Assembly: GCA_026120185.1 (NCBI GenBank) | Contig: JANUWF010002059.1 | Span: forward strand, 1,293,501-1,357,500 | DNA length: 64,000 bases | Source of the DNA: Voacanga thouarsii | Taxonomy: Eukaryota > Streptophyta > Magnoliopsida > Gentianales > Apocynaceae | Direction of reading: 5' to 3' | Shown: positions 1 to 9,617 of the stretch, in pieces | How positions within the stretch are numbered: position 1 is the stretch's first letter | Layout of the letters: every line of letters starts with the position of its first letter | Made by a program: the position numbers and the translations under genes | The notes under the pieces: generated by a model | The model's database searches: none | Told to the model about the DNA's origin: nothing | What the model saw: only the letters and a program-made list of their open reading frames with translations

Positions 1-828
1 GTTCATCCCAAGCTACATATATTGACATGATGCTGGCCAAGTTCAGTATGGACTCATACAAGGGGACATTGATCCCTTGCAGATATGGGTTGTCTTTTTT
101 CTCAAAAGTCTATCCAAAATCTCAAGAAGAAAAAAATAGAATGCGTAGGATTCTCTATATTTCAGTTGTGGGAAGTCTCATGTATGTCATACTATGTACT
201 AGGTCAGATATCTGCTTTGCCATAGGCTTAGTTAGAAGATATCAGTTAAACCCTAGGGAGGTTCATTGACCGGCTGTAAAGCGTATTCTCAAGTATCTTA
301 ATGGTACGAAATATTATATGCTGGTTTACAAGGTTGATAACTTGGTTCTTACAGGATACATGGACTCAGACTTCCAAGAAGATAAGGAAGAGAGAAAATT
401 CACTAGTAGATATGTCTTCATCTTGTCTAGAGAAGCCATTTCATGGAGGAGATCAAGTAATCTTGCATTGCTGACTCAACTATAGAAGTTGAGTATGTGG
501 CAGTTTTGGAGGAACTAAGGAAGCAGTTTGGCTCCAGAAATTTCTCTTATAACTTGGAGCTCGGCCACAAATGGACAAATTGGTTGTGATGTATTGCAAC
601 AGCACCAGTGTAGTCTCACAATCTGAAGAACCCAAGAACCACAAAAAGGGGAAGCACATAGAGAGGAAGTACCACCTGATTCAGGATTTCATCCAGAGAC
701 AGGAAGTAGTGGGGGAACAAATTACCTCGGAGAACAATATATTAGATCCTTTCACCATGTCTTTAGCGGAGAGAGTCTTTAGAAGACACTTAAATACTAT
801 AGGGATGGGCACTTATGGACTTACTTAG
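1..828 (+). pseudogene. Ty1/copia pol 3' end (RT tail and RNase H), degenerate, partial
   Basis: This is the C-terminal part of a copia-type polyprotein that enters from the left edge. Readable pieces include the RT-RNase H linker around 27-269 (YPKSQEEKNRMR, then GSLMYVILCTRSDICFAIG, a copia hallmark), an RNase H stretch with ILKYLNGTK near 290-310, and a tail ending GTYGLT at about 808-828. The reading frame is broken by stops and shifts, for example after the REVH residues at 269. The polyprotein tail is followed by a purine-rich tract and then the LTR at 851. The same region occurs again at 8878-9617 plus 12836-12915, so two members of one family lie in the same orientation. It cannot encode a working enzyme. 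The family assignment is secure; the lineage within copia is not determined. Confidence 0.9.
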
Positions 829-850
829 TCTTAGAGTGCAAGTGGAAGAT

Positions 851-1486
851 TGTTGGGATGTATGCCCTCTTAGACTAGCATTCTGATGTAATTTTGACTT
901 GTATTAATAAAAGAATTTTACTCAGAAATTGTTTGTGAAATCTTCATTATATTTGTGCATAAGTTTCATTAGAAAAGACCCATTGTATTTAAGTAAATGG
1001 TTCGTGTTTAAGGAGGTATTTCACAGTAAAGTATGGACCATGAGATACTTAACACATAAAATACTGTTCTTAACTGGATGATAAGAATGAGAATCTTATC
1101 ACGGCAAGGTTATTGTGTTATGAATTCTTAATAGGGAATGACTTACCTTTACCCAATAAGTAGTTTTCTCATTTCATAACATAAGTATATTTTGAATATG
1201 TAGAACAGGACCTGTAGTAGTGGTTTCTAAAAGTACTATGTGATAGAAACCTAGACTACTACTTCTACAGCGTGGACTTGAGTATGAGTTGGTGGTCTGA
1301 TGAAACTGGAAGCATATGCTTTGATATACTATAGTTAAAGCTCTTTAGAAGGTCCAATATACTTGTATATTGGGTATATATAACTAGTTAGTCAAGATAG
1401 ACTTGTATAAGATAGTGTCTACACTATATCGCTTCTTATGGTTGTCTAAATAATGTAATTGTTTAGGGCCCTAAGGAACATGACTT
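851..1486 (+). mobile_element. 3' LTR of the copia element, truncated (family LTR-C)
   Basis: The LTR starts TGTTGGGATGTATGCCC right after the polypurine-like AAGTGGAAGAT, the usual copia junction. It matches the LTR starting at 12938 and the solo LTRs at 26139-28171 and 50687-52738 (minus strand), which are about 2.03-2.05 kb when complete. Here only the first ~636 bases remain. At 1487 the LTR sequence (gaacatgactt) stops and a CACTA-type terminus begins. In the copy at 12938 the same point continues directly into ggatgtttgc. I did not find the missing remainder of this LTR further right. Confidence 0.88.
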
Positions 1487-2100
1487 CAGTACAGGAAAAG
1501 TGTCCTTTAGTGACAACGTAATGCTGTCACTAAAAACCTTTAGTGACGAAAAATTTGTTGCCACTTGAATGTCACTAAATGTATGTCGCTAAAGGTATGG
1601 AGTGACAACAACTTATTCTTGTCACTGAAACTTAACTTTTAGTGACAAAATTTGATTGTCACTAATGTAATCAACCAATTGAGACAACATCCACATATAT
1701 TAGTGACAACCATATTTCTTATCACTAATTTATTTTCTAGCCAAAATATTTTAAAATTTTTAATTTCACATGGTCCACGTGAACCCATCGTACCTGATCG
1801 AGGCTCCCTTACTGAATTTTTTATAATATTTAATTTAGCATAGTCCACGTGAAACCACCGCACCGGATCGCAACTCTAAATTAACTTGAAATTGAGAGTA
1901 AAATGAGGCAATGAAGATTCGATCCCGCGACCTCGCGCATAGAGACCTTGTGTCTCAGGTGCTTGGCTAAGCCACTTTATGTGCAATACTCTTGTTTTTT
2001 AGTTCAACTATTCGAAATAACTTTCAAAATTTTAAAATACTAATATCATATAAAAATATAATAATTATATTAAATTTTTTATAAAACAACATAATTTAAT
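1487..2100 (+). mobile_element. CACTA (En/Spm) transposon terminus with subterminal repeats
   Basis: The end CAGTACAGGAAAAG is a one-base variant of the CACTACAGGAAAA terminal inverted repeat of plant CACTA elements. It is followed by many direct and inverted copies of TTAGTGACAA / TTGTCACTAA out to about 1720, the usual subterminal transposase-binding repeats. The first ~180 bases align well with the terminus at 45391, so both belong to one family and have the same orientation. No transposase gene and no opposite end were found between here and 5.3 kb, so the element is probably deleted or non-autonomous. Confidence 0.8.
1905..1985 (-). other. tRNA-like module inside the CACTA element
   Basis: On the minus strand this stretch has an A-box-like TGGCTTAGCCAAGC and a B-box-like GCGGGATCGAATC about 40 bases downstream, the spacing of a tRNA gene's internal pol III promoter. 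The acceptor stem does not pair convincingly, so I do not call it a functional tRNA. It could be a tRNA-derived insertion or a chance resemblance. Confidence 0.45.
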
Positions 2101-2189
2101 ATAATAAAATATTTTTATATTTATATACATTTAAAATTTTATATAGTGTTAATTAAAGTATTATTTTTATTAAATGATTTTAAACATAT

Positions 2190-2295
2190 AAATTTATTTA
2201 AAAAAACTTATACATATATATATCCAATACAAATATATATATATATATTTGTATGTATATATATATATACATGTATACATGTACAAGTATATGTA

Positions 2296-2327
<32 letters not shown>

Positions 2328-2755
2328 CATATACAAATATATATATACATACATACGTATATATACACACACAAACATACAAATATATATATACATACAA
2401 ATATATATATATATACATACATACATATATATACACACACACATATATATATATACATACATACATATATATACTCTTGTGTGTCTATATATATGTATGT
2501 ATGTATATATATATTTGTATATGTATGTATGTATATATATATTTGTATATGTATATATATATACATATATATACACACACACACACATATATATACATAT
2601 ATATATACACACACACACACATAAACATACATACATATTTTGCGTGTGTGTATATATATATATACATATATATACACATATATATATATGTTCGTATATA
2701 TAAATATATACGAAATATATATGTTCGTATACACACATATATATGTTCGTATATA

Positions 2756-2806
<51 letters not shown>

Positions 2807-2959
2807 ATATATCTAACATATATGTGTCAAAATATATGATGCAAGTATATATATATATATATATGTTTGTATACATACGCATTCGTATACATGCGCATCA
2901 ATATACATATATATAAATATATAGGTGCACACACACACACACATATATATACATACATG

Positions 2960-2991
<32 letters not shown>

Positions 2992-3212
2992 CTATATATA
3001 TATTCTACTACATAAATATATATTTCTATATATGTATGTATATATCTGTAGATATACATATCTATATAAATACATACATACATATAGACAAATATATAGG
3101 TGTACATATATACTTATATTGAAATATCACACACACACACATATATATATACGCATGTATATATTTGTCTATATATGTATCTACATATATATATATATAA
3201 ATACCACATATA

Positions 3213-3247
<35 letters not shown>

Positions 3248-3490
3248 GCATATATATATCTATACATACGCATATATATTTGTATGTATATGTATTTACA
3301 TATATACAAACCTATGTATATACATACCTATATACAAATATATAGGTATACAACTATACATATATACATCTTTATAAATACCACATACATTCATATTATA
3401 TATATATATATATATATGTATGTATATAACACAATGAATATATATATGAATATATAGATATACATATATACATATTTCTATAAACAATAT
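2190..3490. repeat. TA/TATG/CA compound microsatellite, ~1.3 kb
   Basis: The block consists of interleaved (TA)n, (CA)n, (TATG)n and (CATA)n tracts, with the longest pure (TA)n run near 2758-2802. All long open frames on both strands here are Tyr/Ile/His-rich products of the simple sequence and are not genes. It lies directly inside the AT-rich interior of the CACTA-like element and a similar but shorter tract follows the related AT-rich sequence near 54.4 kb. Confidence 0.95.
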
Positions 3491-3519
3491 ATATAAAAAT
3501 ATTTATTTATTTGTTAAAA

Positions 3520-3831
3520 TACAACTCTTTTTCTCTTTCCTTCTCTCTCTCTCTCTCTCTTCATTCTCTTTTTATTTATCTATCTCTTTCTATTTTTCTT
3601 CTACCTTTCTCCCCCTTTCTCCAATGCTCTCACCCATTTTCTCCTCCTTTCCTCACCCTCTTAATATCTCTTTCTCCATTTTTCTCATTCTTCCTCTTCA
3701 TCTCACTTCCCCTTCGTTTTAGTATTCTTTCTCTCCATATATCTCTCTTTTTCTTTTTTTTTTCTTTTTCTCTCTCTCCATTCTCTTACACACTCTATCT
3801 CTCACTCCTTCTTCACATTTTTTCTCTCTTA

Positions 3832-3892
<61 letters not shown>

Positions 3893-4447
3893 TCTTTTAC
3901 CCTTCTCCTCCTTTCTCCCATTCTCTTACCCATTTTCTCCTCCATTCTTCTCATTATTCCTCTTCATCTTTTTCTTTTCCTCCTTTTATCTCACTTCCCC
4001 TTCATTTTAGTATTCTTTCTCTCCATATATCTCTCTTTTTCTTTTCTTTTCTTTTTCTCTCTCTCCATGTCTTACACACTATCTCTCTCTCCCTCTTCAC
4101 ATTTTTTCTCTCTCATTTTCTCTCTCTCTCTCTGTCTCTCTCTCTCTTTCTCTTTTACCCTTCTCCCCCTCTCTCCCATTCTCTCACCCATTTTCTCCTG
4201 CCTTTCTCACATTCTTGATCTCTCTTTCTCCATTTTTCTCATTCTTCCTCTTCTTTTTTTCCCCTCCTTTTATCTCTCTTTCCCTTTGTTTTAGTTCTCT
4301 TTCTCTCCATATATCTCTCTTTTTCTTTTTCTCTCTCTCCATCTCTTACACACTCTATCTCTCTCTCCCCATTTTTTCTCTCTTGTTTTCTCTCTCTCTC
4401 TCTCTCCCCCCCCCCCATTTCTTTCTCTCTCTCTCTCTCTTCATTCT

Positions 4448-4495
<48 letters not shown>

Positions 4496-4560
4496 TCTCC
4501 CCCTCTCTCCCATTCACTCACCCATTTTCTCCTCCCTTTCTCACCCTCTTAATCTCTATT
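3520..4560. repeat. Pyrimidine-rich (CT)n block with a ~288 bp repeat unit
   Basis: The plus strand is almost wholly C and T. Beyond pure (CT)n runs (for example 3836-3890) there is a longer unit: the landmark tctctccatatatctctctt occurs near 3728, 4018 and 4303, a period of about 285-289 bases. Each unit also carries a cttacacac-ctatctctc segment and an attctctcacccattttctc segment. A (TA)n run sits at 4450-4493. The Ser/Leu/Phe-rich open frames across it are by-products. Confidence 0.9.
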
Positions 4561-4655
4561 TCTCCCTTTCTCACCCCGCCCGGATCGCAGTCCATGGGGT
4601 TTTCCCATGGGCCATGATCCAGTGTAATGGGTGCACTGGACCATCAATAAATTTA
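4561..4655. repeat. Two short palindromes of unknown origin
   Basis: CCATGGGGTTTTCCCATGG at about 4592-4610 and TCCAGTG...GCACTGGA at about 4618-4640 are adjacent inverted repeats able to form hairpins. They follow the pyrimidine block and may mark the edge of a small transposable element, but I could not find its other end. Confidence 0.4.
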
Positions 4656-5329
4656 ATATTTTTTTTGTCTTTGGTCCTATACCAGGAGAAGTTATCTTTA
4701 TTGCAATAGTTAATATTCTTTGAATATTTTGCATGAAAAATAATAGTAAAGGAAATTTTGGATTAAACAATACCATTAATTAATTAATGTGTTTAATTCT
4801 ATTATTTGGATACTTAGGTTAAAGGAATAGAAAAACATGAAAACGTTTACAGTTTTCTAGCATGCTTATTTCTTTATGTACCCTTTGTGTGCATTTTCTC
4901 AAAGACCAAAGTCTTTGGGAAATTTTGACAAAGAAAAACATTTTTCTTAAATTAAATGGTTAATTTCAATCAAACAAAAATTAATTCCTGGTTATTTTCT
5001 CAAAGGATTTTATCCTTGACATAGAAAATATTTTGGATTTAGATATTTTTGTGAATTAAAATAGAAAACCATTTTGATTTATTTTTAACAAGAAAAATTA
5101 TTTTTGTCAAATTAAACCTGAGATCAAAATCTCTCGAAATTTTTATTGAAAATTGTTGGAATTATTAAGTTTAGTAACTTAAATAAAATTAATTCATAAA
5201 AAATTTCTCAAAGGGTATAAACCTTGACATAGAAATTTTTATGGGTTTAGATATTTCATTTTTTAGTTAAAAGAAAACTTAATTGAAATTTTCAAATGAT
5301 ATTTCCAAGAAAACTCTTATTTTAAAATA
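4656..5329. other. AT-rich spacer, nothing recognised
   Basis: The stretch is AT-rich with several near-repeats of aaattttgacaaagaaaa-type sequence and no convincing reading frame. By position it could contain the remains of the 5' LTR of the copia element to the right, but it does not align by eye with the family LTR at 12938. Confidence 0.4.
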
Positions 5330-5810
5330 CTAAGTGGGAGAGGGGTTCCAACAGCCCCACGGCTTCCATCATGATCCTCATTAGAGATCATGGGTCCCCT
5401 CGCATTACCCTGGGAGTGAACCCATATAGGATGGGGATACCACAAGGATCTAGAACTAATGGATTAATATAATTAATAACCTGGGACAAGTGCTATGATC
5501 GGTCAGCCCACGTTAGAGGTTATAGTGTGAGAAATGTCCATAGGAAATATGAAAAAATGGTCATCCCACAATCGAGTTATCTTCTAGATCATTACCTAGA
5601 AGGGAAATTAATTTGTGGTGGTTAATACACTTAGCTTAAGAAACTGTTAATCTTCCCAAGAAGCTATGTCAGTTTTCCTAAGAGCCAAATTAATCATATT
5701 AAAGATAACAGTAATAGGGTTAACTATTATCGGATTTAATTTAAGGATAAAGTCATAAATTATTTTGTTTTTCACAAATTGAGTTTTCTTTTATTTTTTA
5801 TTTTTCAGAA
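5330..5810 (+). other. Probable 5' leader of the copia element
   Basis: The stretch begins with agtgggagaggggttccaac and runs to the ATG of the gag-like frame at 5811. It is less AT-rich than its left flank and includes the inverted repeat ATGATCctcattaGAGATCAT near 5372-5392. Its position directly before gag suggests an untranslated leader. I did not find a clear tRNA-Met primer-binding site, so the 5' LTR boundary is unknown. Confidence 0.45.
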
Positions 5811-6660
5811 ATGGTTGGTGCAGGTTATTTTAGTCCTTTGGCCGTTATTCTCCATGAGAATAAGCTAATGGATCCAAATTATGTGGATTGGAAAAGGAAC
5901 TTGGACATAATACTCACTGCTGAGGAGTATAAGTATGTCCTCTACGACACATGCCCTGTTATCAGGAAGGGTTCTACCACTGAAGAGTTAGAGGCTGAGA
6001 AAGTATGGCAAAAAGCCGATGAGATGGCTCATTGCTAAATGTTGGCCTCCATGTCTAATGTGCTCCAGTCTAAACACGAGCACATGGCCATTGCATACGA
6101 CATTAGCCAATAACTAGCCACAATGTTCACTGATAAGAGTCGGCCCACAAGGCAGGAGGCTCTTAGGACTATCATCAATACTAAGATGACTGAGGGAGTA
6201 TCAGTCAGAGAGCATATGCTCAAGATGATTGCTGCTTTCAAGGAAGCAAAAGTCTTAGGGGCTGTAATTGACCTTCAGAGCCAAGTGGACATGGTTCTCG
6301 AATCTTTTTCAGGCTCTTTTACTTAATTTAAGTTAAATTATAACATGAACAAGTTAAACATGAGTTTAACCAAGTTAATAAAAGAGCTCCATGTGATAGA
6401 GAAGGTCATGAAGCTATAGTCTAAGGCTATGATTGCTAGGACTTCTTCTTACATAATTGGGCCAAAGCCCAGGAAGTTCAAGAAGAAGAAGGGAAATGCA
6501 TCGGCTCAGCCCAAGAACTAGCCTAACAAGCCCAATGGCGAGTGCTTCAAGTGCAAGTAGAAGGAACACTGAAAAAAGAAGTGTCTAGAACTTCGGGCCA
6601 AGAAAAACCCTATAGGTATTGTTCTCTATCTAGAGTTAGTTTCAGTGGTTGGATCAACTT
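5811..6660 (+). pseudogene. Ty1/copia gag with CCHC zinc knuckle, degenerate
   Basis: From ATG at 5811 the frame reads a copia-type gag (UBN2-like family): NYVDWKRNLDIILTAEEYK in the first 40 residues, then TRQEALRTIINTKMTEG and VREHMLKM further on. In-frame stops occur at about 6036, 6111 and 6324, yet the frame stays the same across them. Near 6541-6590 lies a zinc-knuckle remnant, CFKCK followed by an H and a C, with two stops inside. Gag would form the cytoplasmic virus-like particle and bind element RNA; this copy cannot. Family call is strong. Confidence 0.88.
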
Positions 6661-8180
6661 CCACTTAGATTGTTGATTCTGGAGCCACTGATCATATCTA
6701 TAACCCCTTACAGGGATTTAGGAAGATAAGAAGACTCCAAAAAGGCGAGCATAGACTACGAGTAGGAAATGAAGCACAAGTATGGGCCCTTGCAGTGGGA
6801 GAGCTGGATCTTATTTTTTATTGTAATAAAGTAGTTATTTTGAAGGATATTTTATATGTACCCGATTTTAGACAGAATTTAATTTCAGTTGCAAAGCTAA
6901 TAAATCATGAATATTCTATTTCTTTCCATTCTGGTATTACTATCAGTAGAAATGGAGAAGTTTTATGTACAAGGCACATGTATGGAAACTTATTATTTTT
7001 AAATCTTACAAACAATCAAATAAATAAAGCTCAATCTGAACCTTTAAATAAAAAGAGAAAGACCAATGTTAATGACTTATATTTTTGGCATCTAAGGATG
7101 GGTCATATTAACTCAACTAGGATTTAGAGATTAATCCATGATAGGCCATTATGCTCATTAAGATTGGAAAGTTGGCCTCAGTGTGAATCCTGCCTTATGG
7201 GAAAAATGACCAAAAGGTCGTTCACCCAAAAGGCTGATATAGCCAAGGAGATATTGGGCCTTGTTCATACTGATGTGTGTGGTCCTTTGTCTACTCAAGC
7301 TAGAGGGCTTTTGAGTACTTCATCACTCTCACGGATGATTGTACAAGGTTTGGATATGTCTACTTGATCAGGCGCAAGTCTGACTCTTTTGACAAGTTCA
7401 AAGAGTTTAAGGCTGAAGTAAAGTGTTGGACAAGTAAACTGATCAAAACCTTACGATCGGATCGTGGTAGAGAGTACCTTCTTGGTAACTTCAAGGATTA
7501 CATAGTACATAATGAGATAGTATCCTAGCTCTCTGCACCGGGTACACCCCAGCAGAATGGAGTAGCTGAGAGAATGAACATGACATTGATAGGAATGATC
7601 TGAAGTATGATGTCTCATACTACTCTTCCGGTCTCTTTTTGGGGATATGCTTTGGAAACAGGGGCATACATTCTGAACTTGATACCTTCCAAGTCTGTAC
7701 CTAGGATGCCCTATGAGATGTGGACTGGTTGTAAGCCAAGTCTAAATCATCTCAGGATATAGGGCTATCCAATTTACGTACTGATTAAGGGAGGCAAGTT
7801 AGAACTAAGATCAGAATTATGCTACTTTGTTAGGGACAAAATGAGGTTACTTTTATCATCATAAGGAGCAAAAAGTACTGGTAAGTACTAATACTAGATA
7901 CTTGGAGGCTGATCAAAGTACTTCTACTAAAGGTTCAATAAGGTTGGAACTCAAAAAGAAGTTATCTTCGGTATCAACTTCATCAGACCCGTTTATGGAA
8001 CAAGAAGAGGCACAACCACAAGAACATGTATAGACGGAGCTTCATCGTAGTGGGAGGGTATCTAGTGTTCTAGAAAGATGGATAGGGGAGGCTTTCGAGT
8101 TGGTCTCTGACCATAAAAAACTACATCCCACTAGATACGAGGAGGCTATTGCTGATACCGATACAAATCTATGGCATGAA
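6661..8180 (+). pseudogene. Ty1/copia protease and integrase, degenerate
   Basis: The protease active-site motif VDSGATDH is at about 6672-6695. GAG-pre-integrase follows (FWHLRMGHIN near 7084-7113, CESCLMGKMTKRSF near 7185-7226). The integrase core is visible: HTDVCGPL (first Asp) near 7266, LRSDRGREYL (second Asp) near 7450, and TPQQNGVAERM (Glu) near 7545-7575, followed by SFWGYALETGAYILNLIPSK. Stops interrupt the frame, for example at 7125, 7365 and 7602. Gag, protease and early integrase share one frame; later parts are shifted. It would insert element cDNA into nuclear DNA if intact. Confidence 0.9.
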
Positions 8181-8877
8181 GCAATAAAAGCCGAGTTGAG
8201 TCTATGTACTTCAATCAGGTTTGGAATCTTGTAGCTTCACCTGAAAGGATAAAACCCATTGGGTGTAAGTGTCTATACAAGAGGAAGAGGGGAGCATATA
8301 GGAAGGTGGAAACCTTCAAATCTAGGCTTGTGACGAAAGGGTATACTAAAAAAAAGGGAATCGATTATGAGGAAACCTTTTTCCCAGTAGCCATGCTTAA
8401 GTCCATCTGTATTGTCCTTGACATTGCATGTTATTTCGACTACGAGATATGGCAAATAGATGTCAAGATGGCATTTCATAATGGTCATCTTAACGAAGAC
8501 ATCTATATGTCCTAACCAGAAGGTTTTATTGCTAAAGGGCATGAACATACGGTTTGCAAGCTTAAGAAGTCCATTTATAAACTTAAGCAGGCATCTAGAA
8601 CATGGAATATTCATTCTAACAAGACTGTAAAGTCTTACAATTTCATTTAAAATGAGGATGAACCATGCGTGTACAGGAAATTGGAAGGCATAAATATAGT
8701 TTTTCTTGTCCTATATGTAGATGACATTCTACTCATTGGGAATGATGTAGGAACATTGTCATTTACTAAGGTTTGGCTATCTAGCCAATTAGTATGAAGG
8801 ACTTAGGAGAAGCCAGTTACATTCTTGGGATTAAGCTTCTTAGAAGTAGGAAGCAGAGAATGTTAGGATTATCCTAA
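8181..8877 (+). pseudogene. Ty1/copia reverse transcriptase, degenerate
   Basis: The RT domain is recognisable from QVWNLV near 8214 and VETFKSRLVTKGYTKKKGID near 8309-8368. The first catalytic Asp is in QIDVKMAFHNGHL near 8455-8494, and the catalytic pair is in the LYVDDILLIGN motif near 8710-8742. Stops lie at about 8513 and 8649, and frame changes occur after the YVDD motif. The domain order gag-PR-INT-RT-RH identifies copia rather than gypsy. Confidence 0.92.
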
Positions 8878-9617
8878 ATGACATACATTGACAAGATGCT
8901 GGCCATGTTTAGCATGGACTCATGCAATAGTGCTCTAATCTCTTATAGACAAGGGTTTTCTTTTTGTTCTAAGGACTATCCCAAGTCTCAAGAGGAAAAA
9001 GATAGGATGAGTAAGATTCCCTACACTTCGGCTGTAGGAAGTCTCATGTATGCCATGTTGTGCACTAGTTTAGATATCTGCTTTGCCGTAGGCGTAGTTA
9101 GCAAATATCAGTCAAACCTTGGGGAGGTTCATTAGCAAGCTGTAAAGCATATTCTCAAGTATCTCAATGGTACGAAAGATTATACGCTGGTTTACAGGGC
9201 TGACGACTTGGTTCTTGCTAGATACACAGACTCAAACTTCCAAACAGATAAGGATGAGAAAAAATTGACTAGTAGATATGTCTTCACCTTATCTGGAGAA
9301 GCTGTTTCATAAAGAAGTATCAAGCAATCTTGCATTGCTGACTCAACCATGGAAGCTGAGTATGTGACAGCTTCGAAGGCATCCAAGGAAGCAGTCTAGC
9401 TTCGGAAGTTCCTTTCAGAAGTTGGAGTTGTACCACACATAGATAGGCCAATTATGGTGTATTGCGACAACTCTAGAGCAGTTTCGCAAACCAAAAAAAC
9501 CCAAAAACCATAAGAAAGGGAAGCACATCAAGAGGAAGCACCACCTGATCCGGAATTTCATCTAGAGATAGAAAATCGTGGTGGAACAGATAGCCTCGGA
9601 GAACAACCCGGCAGATC
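8878..9617 (+). pseudogene. Ty1/copia RT tail and RNase H, 5' part (split by a solo LTR)
   Basis: The region is homologous to 27-780 in the same orientation. It carries YPKSQEEKDRMSKIPYTSAV and GSLMYAMLCTSLDICFAVG, then RNase H motifs DSTMEAEYV near 9340-9366 and YCDNSRAVSQTKK near 9462-9500. Several stops and one shift near 9490 break it. The coding sequence is interrupted after GCAGATC at 9617 by a solo gypsy LTR and resumes at 12831. Confidence 0.9.
9613..9617. repeat. Target-site duplication AGATC (left copy)
   Basis: AGATC directly precedes the LTR start TGTAATACCCC at 9618 and is repeated at 12831-12835 directly after the LTR end GGGGTGTTACA. The 5 bp length is as expected for LTR retrotransposons. 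Confidence 0.93.

Noticed and set aside
2146..3487. Long overlapping open frames on both strands, rich in Tyr, Ile and His
   Set aside because: They translate TA, CA and TATG microsatellites in every frame; no domain, no codon bias.
3511..4709. 235-, 164- and 92-codon frames rich in Ser, Leu and Phe or in Arg and Glu
   Set aside because: They are by-products of the pyrimidine-rich repeat block.
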